From: Dactylorhiza incarnata
Taxonomy: Eukaryota; Streptophyta; Magnoliopsida; Asparagales; Orchidaceae
DNA length: 64,000 nt
NCBI GenBank assembly: GCA_033032865.1
Contig: JAWHQI010000049.1
Location: 7,440,001 to 7,504,000 of the forward strand
Reading direction: 5' to 3'
The notes under the pieces are model-generated. The model had not been told where the DNA came from, ran no database searches, and saw only the letters and a list, made by a program, of their open reading frames with translations. Shown here piece after piece: positions 9,891 through 21,939 of this stretch (position 1 is the stretch's first letter; each line of letters opens with the position of its first letter). A program made the translations under genes and the position numbers.

Positions 9891-12530
9891 ACTCCAAAGT
9901 CTTCAATAGTCTTGAAAAAGAAGTGTACCCCAATAGTGAGATCACACATGAGTCATCACCATGTTTCATATAATGAGGGATTACATTTTATGAAACTGTG
10001 TTTGCAGACCCATTGTGACCTGACATTGGCTTACACTTAGCCATGATAATCTGCAAGACAATACTAGAAAAGCATATCAAATACAAAAGCAATTCAATCT
10101 TAGTTTAAGGGTGACTTCTCACAAATCAAGGTAATTGTGAATGCAATTTCCAACAGCAGTTTTCTCCCAAGCGCACCTTTCATTAAATCTTACTACGCCA
10201 TAATCACGGTCTTCTTCCTGATGGTGTCCTTAAATATTTACCAGTTTGATGAAGATATACATAGTAGAGGGAAGATCTAGATTGAAGTGAATTTACACAT
10301 TCACAAGGCGAGTGACTAACTCAAACGAGCCTTATAATCTATAGCATGATGTCTTTGTAAGTGTACAATTCTCGATCCGGAGAGTATATCGTCATGTTCA
10401 CCGTCAATACTTTCGATACCATCCTTACTAACACTTTGGATCTAACTTTCCGGTGGTTCACAATCATTGTAACGTGATGTCAGTACCCTTATTTGTTAGG
10501 TGTTTGCAGTTAGAATTTAGACTTGTCTTCCAAGATCCAGCTATGCTTATAGCTTGGGCAACATTGGTTCTCCTAATTCTTCATGACTTTGTCATTCTTT
10601 TAATATTTTAAGTCAACGCTTAATCATGCTTCTCAGATCCAAAATAATATTTAGTAAATGTAATTATGCCCACGATCGTTTACTAAACGAAGGGATACTC
10701 CGGCAATAATCAAACCTTGTTCTGGTACTTAAATTCACGTGAGTCCTCAATTCCAAGGCTCATAAAATTTGTATATTGTAAATCCTCCAAGATTAATTCT
10801 TGAAGTGCACCTAATAACATTAGCGTCCTGAAACCTCATTCCTGATTTTTATCCCGAGTCATGTGTTGTTAATGGTCAAACCTATAGTCCTCATTTGTTA
10901 AACACAAACCAATCTCAAATTTACACGAGACCTATCACCTATGAATCAACTATCGTGAATATGTCGTAAATTGATCTTGAAATCATTCCCAGAGTTTTGT
11001 AAGTGATAATTAACAAATTTCAACTCTTCATAATGTCATATTTATTTTTGGCCTCATTCTTATTTCTTTCATAACTGTGGGGTACCCAATTCGTACACCA
11101 AGTATCAGTTATCATGGGCCAATAGGTTTAACAAAATTTTCAGAGACTAATCATGATCCAAGACAGTATTCAACATAAAAAATCATTGTTTTCCTCTTTA
11201 AAAAAAATTCCAGAAGATTACTTATGTGGCTAAGGGTGTAAAACCCTTTTTGTGAAGGAAGTAGGATAACTAATCAATAGTTAATAACAATAAAATTTCC
11301 AGAGGTTCAATGGAGACTACAAGTCTATCTACTCACTTCTGTAATACTCCAGATTTTCATAATGATCCCGGGAAACTTGACCCTGGAATTCTCAATAATG
11401 CTTAATGTAATGAAAGTTCACAAACCCTAATTTCCTACGGAACTCAATCTTCAAGGTCCTTGATTTCTTTAGAGGTGAAGATCTCTTGATAAAAAGTGCA
11501 TGTTTTAAATTTCAAAGATTTGACCAAGGAAATAATTATTATCCATAAAATTCTCAGTGTGTGTAACAACACGGGTGTTATCCTAAGCTACCTTGGTCTT
11601 ATCAATCTTTAGGTCTACCACAATCGCCTGCAATGTAATTATTTTCCAAATCCATAGAACTTATTTCCAAAATTCCGAATCTTGGGTAGCATGTGTATCG
11701 TACTAAGTTTACAAGTACAGTGTAAAATTCAGATTATTTGGATATGTCGGATGGTGGAGGCACACATATTTGGGTCTAAGGTTCGCTTTATATACCCTGC
11801 ACCAAAATAGGTGCCCGGGGAGTTGTATTGCAGAGACTTTTATGTTCCTAAAATAATCCAAGTTAACATTATAGCGGCCCAATAAACGAAGAAACAAGAT
11901 TAGCCTCCCGTAAATCTTGTGCTGAGTTTCTTATATCCGAAAATTTGGACCATTCGCATATGTACATAATCCTTATGGGTATACAGTCCTTGAGATTTGT
12001 GTATATGGTAAAGTTCTCTACCCTCAAAATGCCATTTACCGCAACTTTCCAAGGACCGTGTCTTATTAAATGGTCTTCTCTAAGTTGGAATTCTCATTCC
12101 ACATTTGACATCCTTTCTTCGTGATGATTTTCCGAGGGTGGAAGTGTGGAGTATTAGCTTCTAAGCACAAAAGTAAAGCCTTACGAGTCTCATACTAATC
12201 CGATAGTACAATCACAAACACCAAATCCACTTAAGATTGTCTTATTTGTTTGTGTGAGGGGTGTTAGTATCACTTAGGAAGTGACGTGGGTATATCGGGG
12301 AGTAAGCCTCGAAAACTTACACGTTTTTTCAACTCCTTCTTTTAGTCACTTTGGGGGTATCCTACTACTTGGTCAAAATATTTTCGAGGTTGATGACGGA
12401 CTAGGATACCTTATAAGATGTCTTGTTAAGTCAAACCAATACGGTGTACTAGTCAGGTTGGCCTAATCTCATCATTAAGTGGACAAAGTTATGTGATTTC
12501 CCATATGGGCACACCACTGCTTCCGCTGCT
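9891..12530. other. Non-coding interior of the giant element
   Basis: No reading frame with a recognisable domain was found. The sequence near 11878-11900 repeats the PPT-side motif cccaataaacgaagaaacaa found at 8656-8675, so part of the interior is an old internal duplication or a second decayed element end. Positions 10200-11700 hold nothing I can identify. Confidence 0.5.
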
Positions 12531-12621
12531 AGTTTGTCCTCAAACTAACTCGAGCGGGGGTTGCCCAGGGTTTGTGGACTTCTTTTGCATGGATCGAAAG
12601 TCGGCTAAGCTGATACCAGTT
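12531..12621 (-). other. PBS region of the giant element 1
   Basis: Immediately inside the 5' LTR the minus strand reads AACTGGTATCAGC, matching the initiator-methionine tRNA primer site (TGGTATCAGAGC) at its first eight bases. The next 80 bases (aagaagtccacaaaccctgg, then gtttgaggacaaact) recur at 38600-38670 in the second giant element, so the two families share a leader. Confidence 0.75.
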
Positions 12622-13431
12622 TGTAAGACCCTCTTTTTTTTGCTTTTAAAACCGGGTCTTACCGCCCAGAACCGCCGTCTTGCGGCGAGACCATTACACC
12701 CATTGGTCGCCGCCACAATACGCCAATCCTGCCGGCTATCCATCATCATCCAAGTCAACCACAATTCATAGTAATATAAGCAAATAGAAGAAACTAGTCC
12801 ACAAATCATGTTAAAATATGCAAATTACATGATTACAATGTCCACGATGAGAATTTAAGTAAAAGAGAGCTAAACGAAACGAGGCTTAAGCCCGATACAT
12901 GTTCAAATATAGTGCATCAACACTCTCGCTCTACATCCATGCGGAAGCTATCAAACCCAATCTTCATGCATCTGTAGCTGCTACTGCGACGACGTGTAGT
13001 GGTTGCTCTGCTTCATCCCGTCTTCCTGTCCTGTCTCCTGAACGAGGTCCTGTTGTTCCGACACATCATCCCTAAAATGATGAGGTCCACCGACCGTCAG
13101 TCTACAAGACTCAGCATATTCCTCACCTCCTCCACCCGCGACTCCTAGGTACCGTGCGGGAGGAGGAAGCAGAAGACATCAAAGGGCAATTCAAAAGCAG
13201 GTGACAGCGGCGAGACTAGCAAGTATAAGATACTAAACAAGTAATGAAAACATCTCTACTCTAGCAGGAGTATGCATAAAGGCAATAAGTAAAGAGCGGT
13301 ATAAGTAAAAGAGCAGGTATAAGAAATAAGAGCATCTACGAAAGTAACCTTAACTTATATGCACACACACAAAGCACATAAGCTAAGGGATCTGGCAAGA
13401 AGTAAACTCATCGTATAAAAGAGCCCACACT

Positions 13432-13439
13432 AATTTATA
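13432..13439 (-). promoter_or_regulatory. Candidate TATA box of the giant 5' LTR
   Basis: This is the equivalent of 3251-3258 in the LTR that would actually drive transcription. It lies about 520 bases downstream (minus-strand sense) of the palindromic tandem array at 13956-14578. Confidence 0.4.
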
Positions 13440-13955
13440 CGATGAGGTCTCTGTTTGTGCAGAAATGCTATGCTATGATGTGCAATGCAATGATGCAATG
13501 TTAGTATTATTATTTCATACACATGCAACTCACCCACACGACTCTGTACGTACAGACCTTTAGTTCCCACTTTTCGGAGGTAGCTAACCTCTCGGGCACC
13601 TCCCATCGTGGTCAAACGGTGGCAGAGGAGCGGGCGTCTCCTCACCTAGGTGGGTAAGTCACACTACCAGACCTAGGCCCTAACGTACGCTGTGATACCG
13701 GTACCCGGTACTCACGAGCTCCTGCGTACTAAACTGAATTGGCCAGGCAGGGTTTAGGGATTCTGTCCCATCGGACGCGCAGTAAGACAACCTGGCCCCC
13801 ATGAAACCACTAGCACTGCCGAGTCAACGAACTGCTGTCGGTGTGACGACTAAGACAGAACCGAAGACCCACCACATCTTACACACAAGCAACATGTATT
13901 AACCATTTACTACCGAGCCTCCAGCTCACAAATCTACATCAACATTTATAAAGTA

Positions 13956-14578
13956 GAGCCTACCGCTCGCCAGACTATACCAGTCTTATATTTAAACTAC
14001 GAGCCTACCGCTCGCTAGATTGCACTAGTCTTACATTTAAACTACGAGCCTACCGCTCGCTAGACTATACTAGTCTTATATTTAAACTACGAGCCTACCG
14101 CTCGTTAGACTATACTGGTCTTATGTTTAAACTACGAGCCTACTGCTCGCTAGACTACACTAGTCTTATATTTAAACTACGAGCCTACCGCTCGCTAGAC
14201 TACACTAGTGTTATCTTTAAGCTACGAGCCCACCGCTCGCAGGACTATCCCAGTCCTTCCTTATAAACCCGAGCCTACCGCTCGCAGGACTATCCCAGTC
14301 CTTCCTTATAAACCCGAGCCTACCGCTCGCAGGACTATCCCAGTCCTTCCTTATAAACCCGAGCCTACAGCTCGCAGGACTATCCCAGTCATTCCTTATA
14401 ATTCGAGCCTACCGCTCGCAGGACTATCCCAGTCCTTCCTTATAATCCGAGCCTACCGCTCGCAGGACTATCCCAGTCCTTCCTTATAATCTGAGCCTAC
14501 CGCTCGCAGGACTATCCCAGTCCTTCCTTATAATCCGAGCCTACCGCTCGCAGGACTATCACAGTCCTTCCTTATAAA
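13956..14578 (-). repeat. Tandem array, about 14 units of 44-51 bp (right LTR)
   Basis: This is the same array as at 3775-4400, with the same order of AGACT-type then GGACT-type units and the same total length. The copy number was therefore already fixed when the element inserted. Confidence 0.85.
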
Positions 14579-15510
14579 ATGTTCCGGTTTGGGATGGAAG
14601 TTAACTTATCATGTTCTCCTACTTAACTAGTCTTGTCTATAATTTAGTTGATCTTAGAAGCTTTAGGGTTAGCCTTGGACTTCAGGAGGGTTACCCGCTT
14701 AGGGGCTCGCAGCGGTACTGGGAAGTGTGACGGGCTGACACCCCGAACTTCCTCTTCCCAAGGCGCTTAATCTTGTTGGTATCTACCCCTTTTTACATGG
14801 TCCCCATTTTCCTCTCCACTTTCATTAAATCTCTAAGATGAGTTAATTTGGCACTTAGGAGTGGGGGAGTTCATTTGAACTCCAACACCACCAACTGTGA
14901 CCGGGTGTTGACTCTCCCGTCATCACATTCTAGCTCGAGTTCCCTTCTTCACCGAGGAACAGCACACATACACTTAACATTCTCAACCTTACTTGAACCC
15001 ACACTCCTATTCTTCGTCATCCTTAATCCAGGGTTTGCCTTAGATATTTCCCGACTTCTTCCTTGAGTTTTACCCTAAAATGGCTCACCCGGCTAAGGGC
15101 AGTTCTACTTTCATATGATCACTTAATACCGATGAGTTGTGTGTGGGGCCCTTGACAAGGTCTAACTTCCTTTTCTTATCATTGTAAATGCCTGCACTTA
15201 TAGCTTTGCTAAACGCACCCCAACCCTTATTTTCCCATGATGCCCTTAGAGGTGTTCTTCCAAATAATCTGAGCCTTTATAATAATCAAAGAGTCAATAG
15301 TTCTATGTGTGAAGGTCAGTGGTGGTCTAAATCATATAAATCAGTTTTACAATTCGCAGTCCAAAATGAGATTGAGCTAGATTTGGCTCCTATGGTGCAA
15401 TCTTGATCATATCATATCCAAATGAATTCCAATTATTACCATGGGTTTTCAATGAATAGTGATCTAACATCCTCAAAGCCTAATTTCATAAATTTTTCCA
15501 GGGAATCTTT

Positions 15511-16186
15511 AATCATAGTTTCTATTTAAAATAGAGGATGTGCAAATAGAGATTTATACATCAAGTGTCAACTAATGATCTCCATAAATTCTGATAAATT
15601 CACTGTATCATAATAATGGTTTGAAAATCTCAAAACCTAAGTTTTACAAATTTTTTCCAAGGAATATTTAATCATAATCTCTAATTAAAATAAATGGGGT
15701 GCAAATAGGAATTTACACATCAAGTAGTAGATTATGACCTCAATAAATTCTGGGAAAATTACCATGGCATAATACTGGTCTAAAAACACCAAATCCTAAG
15801 TTTCACATTTTTAACAGGAATATTTGACCATAATTTCTATTTAACATAAATGGGTTGCAAATAGGGATTTACACATCAAGTAGTAGATTATGACCTCAAT
15901 AAATTCTGGGAAAATTACCATGGCATAATACTGGTCTAAAAACACCAAATCCTATGTTTCACATTTTTAACAGGAATATTTGACCATAATTTCTATTTAA
16001 CATAAATGGGGTGCAAATAGGGATTTACACATCAAGTAGTAGATTATGACCTCAATAAATTCTGGGAAAATTACCATGGCATAATACTGGTCTAAAAACA
16101 CCAAATCTTAAGTTTCACATTTTTAACAGGAATATTTGACCATAATTTTTATTTAACATAAATGGGGTGCAAATAAGGATTTAATT
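15511..16186. repeat. 156-bp tandem array, one unit fewer (right LTR)
   Basis: The same word starts near 15823, 15979 and 16135, with a diverged unit at 15667. There is one unit fewer than in the left LTR, which alone accounts for the 156-bp length difference between the two LTRs. Confidence 0.9.
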
Positions 16187-18676
16187 AGGAACTTTAAGAG
16201 AATAATTTCCTAAGGTCATGAGACTTATGTCAAAGAGGTATATCCTCATGACATACAAAAACCCCAAGGTTTCAGAGGCATGCAAGGTGGTTTCCACCTT
16301 CAATTTCATCAAAAATTCAAAAGCCCAAATTGACTATTAGCACCCCAATTTTTTTCTCTTAAGTCCCAAACTTCATTTTGATATTCAGAGAAATATACTC
16401 ATGCACATGTGATGAAATTTTTACCAGATCCCATACATGACCTAAAGAAGCCCTCACCAAAATTTGGGGTCATTAGGAGTTATATAACTCCAAATATTCC
16501 ATTTATTTAATTTTCTAAGTTTAGAACAAAACTATAGAAAAATTATCTCCAAAAAATCTGATATGTAAACCTAAGCTAGGTATGAGGCACATGCATGCAT
16601 GGCTAAAATCTCAAGTCCATAAGACTTGACATTAAAAAGTTACACTAGTTCAAAGATCTGATTTGTATTTTGACCAGCCTCACAAGAATGAGTGCTGTGG
16701 GCCCTAGATTTCACCAAATGGCCTGATTCTACTATCATTTGAAAGTAGACACTCAGATCTACAATTCCTATCTCTGGGGATTTTTCGAAATATGGCCTCT
16801 AATGACCTCAAATTAAGCTTACAAGGTCGGGTATAAAACGTGACAGTTTATTACACTTAAAAATAATACAAATATATAAGATTATAATTGATCAGCACGA
16901 ATCACGATGCAAGATCGACGGCATCTGGTCATCTTCCCCAGCCAGCCGACGGTCCAGATCGATCCCGCCTGGGACTTCTTCTCCGACCATTTCCCGGCAA
17001 CCTGCAGCACCTCACGGCCGGCCACCTCCTCCACCACCTCCGTTGAGGTGGTGGCTAGCGCTTGACGGCGACACGGCCACCGGAGATGGCCTCTCCGACG
17101 ATCCCGAGCAAGAAGAAAAGGCTCGGATTCCTCCCTCAATCTCGCATGGTATCGTGCTCATTTGAGCCCGATATCTCTCCTAGATGGGTCTAGAATCTAG
17201 TACAGATGGAGGGGGGAAGGAACTTGCCTGACTTCGGGCTTGAGGTTGAGGGGATCCCGAGCTTGCCATGGCCGCCGAGCTTGCTTGAGTTCCACCTCCC
17301 GATCTCGTTTCTCCAGCGAAAAGGATGAAGTAAAGCTTGGTTTCGACTGGCAGGAGTGCTTTGGAGCTGATGGAGGGGTCCATTTCGGCTAAGGATGCTC
17401 CTTTTGTTAACATCCATTGAAGAGGGCGATTTCTCTATGCTGCCACCGCCCCAGCCAGCAAGTTGCAGGCCTCCAGCTCATCAGGGAATTTACTCCTGAG
17501 CTCGAATTGATGCCAGAGGAGGGAGATTTGGCTGTATTGCATTGGAAAGGGGAGTTTGCCATTATGGTGGCCGGCAAGGTGAGCTCTTTCTCTCCTCCCC
17601 ACCCTCTCAACGGCAGCCAGCTCAGCCCCTTGTTCTGCTAGAATTCCTTGGGAAGGCAGGGGGCAGGCCAGGGATTAGAGAGTGGTGGCCAAGTGGCCAC
17701 CTCTCCATGAATTCCTCTTGAACTCAATTCCTTTGATGGTGGCCGGCCACCACCTTGTTGGACCTCCCTTTGGGCTCAATTGGAGTTCAAGGCAGTTCAG
17801 TCCCCTGGTGGGCTTGATTAGGTGGGGTTGAGCCCAAAGGTTCTAAGGTTGGGTTGAGTTCAATAGGCTTGGGTTTGGGTGAGAGCTCACTTGATCAAAC
17901 TAGCCCAAATTGGGGATTTTGGATTTTGGGCTTGGCTCAAGCTTATCACATTCAATGTGGCTGACCCACATTGTTTTCTAAGACTTTAAGGACCCACTCC
18001 AAGAAGAAATGAGTTATGGTGGGGTTATATGGGGTTTAATTGCACAAAATTGCTCATTAGGGCAATTTGGGCATTTTGGTGGTTTTGCCCTAATATTCCA
18101 AAATTGACTGTGCACTTTGGTTCACTTATGTCTCATTTACTCCCCTTAGTGTTTAGGGGTGATCAATTTGATCCGACTAGGTCAATTGGAGATCAATTTG
18201 AGTTTTTAGCACATTAAGGTCAGTTTGGGGCTTTTTAGAAATTGGCCCAATTTACCCAAATTGATGGCCCTATGATGGGGCTTTTGGGTCCTTTGCATCC
18301 CTACTAGGGTTTGTAATACATTGGTAAGGTTGCTTTGATCATTTGAACCCTAACTGACACTTAATTGAGTGGTTTGACTTATTTGAGCATAGAGTTGACT
18401 TTGGCCAAATTGATCAATTTGGCTGACCTCAATGGGCCCTAAATGACCCAAGGAACTCACTAAGGGTTAGGGATGCCATAGTGGGGTGAATGGTCATTAT
18501 GAAGCTTAAACCTCAAAATCTAGGCTTGGGTGCTAAAAATAGGCTATTTGCACACCAAGGTGATTTTCACTTATTCACCTTGGTTCTTAAGGTCATTTTG
18601 TCCTCTTAGAGCAATGTCATGACCTTGTCATGACAAAAATGCATCTTAGAGGTCTAGTTGTTTTGGGGATGTTACA

Positions 18677-18681
18677 GATTA
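18677..18681. other. Target site duplication GATTA (right)
   Basis: Exact match to 2436-2440. Confidence 0.9.
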
Positions 18682-20400
18682 TACCTATACAGAAGAAACC
18701 CTAGCCGGTAAGAAGGTGCGGCGAGAAATACACTAGCCGACAACCAGGCGGGCGAGCAGCAAACGAACAAGAAATTTAGCAGGTGAGAGGCGGTCGGAGG
18801 AATCCCTTGCCGACAAGAGGGGAGGCGGCTAAGACAGCAGGCGAGCAGATGCAAGCGCGGAAGCAAGAGGAGGGGGGCATGAATTCCAGGATTTCAGAGT
18901 GCGACTATCTATTTGTGGAGGAAAAAGTACCTAAATTTGAGTGCTAATAGCCAAATTTGCAGTGATGATAACAATAGCCTTAAATATAAGCTCGAATTAG
19001 TATAATTAAAGAGTGGTGTAAAAAGCACATTAATATTGGCTAGTAGCGCATCATTAAAACACCAAATAATCTAAAAAACCCCATGCATCCTAAAACTCTC
19101 TCTTTTAACCGCACTCTAACCCAATCGTTGCGACCAATTTCCTTCTCGCCACACCTCGTCACCTCTCTTGATGCATACCGCCGGAGAACACTGTTTCCCT
19201 CATTTCTTCTTCCCATTGTTACCTTCCCAATTTCGAACCTCATAAAACTCCGCAGGTCAAAGTCGAGGATGATTTTCGAGGGAAAATTGAGGATCGTCTG
19301 TTAAATGAGTACAAACTTTGAAAGATGAGTACATCATTCCTGTACGATCTGGAGATTACGCATGTCGTGGAGTGGTCGATTCTTCTGGGAGTTTATAATT
19401 GTTTTTGATAAAATGGTCATTTTTACGAGAAAAGTGATTCTTCTAGCAAAGGGCGAGAATCAGAGTGCTGGTGTTAGCCTTTATCAACTGATTTTTGGGC
19501 TTTAATGCTAAGTAGAGTGCTTTTGAATTGTTTGGTTGTCTGACGTTTTTTTCTTCCTGAATTGTTTAATGGCGAGACTCTATTTCACATGGAATTATAG
19601 CATGTTGAGAATGCTAGCCCATTATGTATGCTAAGTTCACATTAATAGGAGAAAGGAAATTTTGAGAAAGAAGGCAAATAACATTTTGGTGTGCAAATAT
19701 CATATTTGAGTTTTGGAGTGTCAATAACATGTCGGCGTGTAAATAAAATTTTGTTGATTGTCAATATACTTTGGCTGTAAAGAGTCAATTTCGGCGTGCT
19801 AATATTACTTCATTTAATTGGGAATCATATTTACTAGTAGTGACTACTCTTTATCACGAACAGGCTTCATTCGTCTATGGTTTGCTTTGAGTATGCGTGA
19901 ACTACTCCAAAAATTATCATAATATATTCGTCCTAAAGTAGGCCCTCCGTCATAATACTTATTATGCATGGGCTCCACGTTTAAGAACAAGTAATTTTTT
20001 TTGTAACAACAGACAATGTAGATTATCTTGATGATATAATGCATTACAAATATAGTATTTTTTTATAAATTGTATTGGCAGTCAGGCATAGGACTATGTG
20101 TGTACCCAACGCTCTTGGTTGCGACTGAGCTTCGTCCATCCATGGGCTGCTTTGGGTGTGCATAAAATACGCCAAAAATGTGATTAAAGCCAATTAATTG
20201 TCATGATATGCCTACGTGAAGTAGACTCTTCCTTGTAATGACGTATGAAGCCCACCTTTTCTCTCATCCACACTTTTGTTTGCGCATAGGTTGACATCAT
20301 GTTCGACACAACTTTGGTTTGAAAATAACAAATCTTGGTATATATTTGATCAACATTTGCATGTTTTTCCAAGTGTGTAGGTTTAGGACTCTCATATGAT
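18682..20400. other. No recognisable gene; possible DNA-transposon-like repeats
   Basis: No coding domain is supported. Short repeats of the form TTGGNGTGCAAATA lie at both 18890-18970 and 19680-19810, like subterminal repeats of a DNA transposon, but I could not find convincing terminal inverted repeats. The overlapping frames at 19040-19304 lie on both strands and match nothing I know. Confidence 0.35.
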
Positions 20401-21892
20401 ACAAGACTTGAAGATACATCAAGTATCAAGCTAAAACGGCGAGTAGTGGCAAACTTTGCAACTTACCTTCGACGGTAGCCACTACTGCCAAGATGATAGC
20501 ACTCGATGTATGATGACTTCCAGACAGAGCCTTGCTGAAATTAGATGTTTTCATAAATAGCTCAAGAATGATGATTGCGTCAACGATATCCACTATCGTC
20601 TAACGATGGCTTGGATCTCTAATTATGGAAACAACGCATCTCAATGCATCTTAGAGGGAAGACGAGCGGAAATTCATGTTTGCTACTGCCGGGCGATAAG
20701 ACCTACCACCGGGCGATAAGACCTACCACCCGGCGATAAGACCTACCACCCTGCGATAAGACCTACCACCCGGCGATAAGACCTACCACCCAACAATAGT
20801 CCTAGTATAGCAACATCGCGTTGTCATGCGGATTGGATGGACATGGGAGCGCGAAATTGAATTTTATTATCGTCTGGTTATAGCTTGCTATTGCACAACG
20901 TTAGCGCAAACCTAAATAAGGAAAGCTCAGTTGTTATGTGGAGGGAATTTTGTGTGGGGACTCATGTTTCAATGCTATCGCCAGGCGATAGCCACTACCA
21001 CCGGCGGCAGCTCTTAGAGATCTTTAAATACATATTTTTATCTTAGGATTTTCATTACAGCTCAAATAGAGAAAGGGTCTCCCCAATCGTCAGAGGATCC
21101 TCCATTACTCCCAATGCTCAACGACAACAATACAAAGGAATGTCGACATTATAACGACAATATTCAAGTGAAGGACTCACATTCTACAATAAATTTTCAA
21201 GTGACCTTTCATTGTCTTCCTCCGACATCATTATTAGGGAGTTTTTCTACTAAAGATTTTCTTATCTCTTTTATATTTTTTTTCTATTTTTGATCATAGA
21301 CTTTTATCTTTGTATTGAGTTGAAATTTGCCTCACGTGTGGTGACTAGATTTATGAGTATGTCTAGAGAATAATTTTGCCTCTAATGTTTCAACTAGGTC
21401 TTAGTTTAGATCTAGGGAGGTCTTCAGGGAGGAGAGGCTTGAGGCTAATTCATAGGTGGATTAGCTAGGGCTAGGCGTGAGGCCAATTCAGAGGTGGATT
21501 GGCTAGGGCTAATCTGTTTGTAGTGCGAGTCAGTATAAAAAACCAAAGAGTAAGAATTATCGCTTTAATCTTTGCGTTAAAAGATCATAATCTTTGTAAT
21601 CTGTCATCTTGATTAATATATATTGAAATGATTTTCTTTTACACATGCTCTTGAGTTAATCTTTGCAAAATAAATTATTCTAGTTGTGCAATATTTTAAT
21701 CTTTTGGAAAAGAAAACTTATTTGTATCAAAATTTTATTTAAATTATAATTTTTTTCTTAATTTAAATATTTTAAATAATTATTTATGCTAGGATAAATT
21801 CTCTTTATCATTCAAGATATCAATTGTAAAAAGAAAAGTTAACGATTTTTTAATAATCCTTATCCGCCCCTCTAAGGAAATCTATAGATCCA
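20400..21892 (+). repeat. Decayed SIRE-like copia 5' LTR ('family VI')
   Basis: The right end (21870-21892) reads CGCCCCTCTAAGG then GATCCA, like the U5 end of other copia LTRs here, and is followed by a degenerate primer site. The left end was not found. The U3 part carries a 20-bp tandem array and the palindrome TATCGCCAGGCGATA. Confidence 0.5.
20691..20790. repeat. 20-bp tandem array, five copies
   Basis: The unit gggcgataagacctaccacc is repeated five times with one or two changes. It shares the GGCGATA half of the palindrome TATCGCCAGGCGATA at about 20977-20991, so it may be an expanded half-site. Confidence 0.85.
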
Positions 21893-21912
21893 ATAAATTG
21901 TATCGGAGCTAG
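21893..21912 (+). other. Degenerate PBS
   Basis: ATAAATTGTATCGGAGCTAG resembles the copia initiator-methionine primer site (ATTGGTATCAGAGC) with three changes, directly after the LTR end. Confidence 0.55.
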
Positions 21913-21939
21913 GTTACTCATTATATAGGCTTAATGCCC

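Larger units (their letters stand above)
2441..18676 (-). mobile_element. Complete giant-LTR, non-autonomous (LARD-like) Ty3/gypsy-type retrotransposon
   Basis: Two direct repeats of 6,211 bp (2441-8651) and 6,055 bp (12622-18676) begin TGTAAGACCC and end GATGTTACA on the plus strand, giving TGTAA..TTACA termini. The element is flanked by GATTA at 2436-2440 and 18677-18681. It reads on the minus strand: the PBS (TGGTATCA) adjoins the right repeat and the conserved TTTCGGGGACGAAAT box adjoins the left one. That box is typical of the 3' end of Ty3/gypsy chromovirus-type elements. The roughly 4 kb interior has no gag or pol that I can recognise, so it would depend on proteins from another element, as described for large retrotransposon derivatives (LARDs). 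LTRs above 6 kb are at the extreme of what is known. Confidence 0.93.
12622..18676 (-). repeat. Giant 5' LTR (6,055 bp)
   Basis: This is the partner of 2441-8651. Offsets of landmarks from the LTR edge agree: the sequence after the first array starts 1,960 bases in from the left edge in both LTRs. The only visible length difference is in the 156-bp array. On the minus strand it is the 5' LTR that would supply the promoter. Confidence 0.92.

Noticed and set aside
14208..14489. Protein with EPTARRTIPVLPYKP repeats
   Set aside because: The open frame is produced by the tandem DNA array in the LTR; the corresponding array in the other LTR has different open frames.
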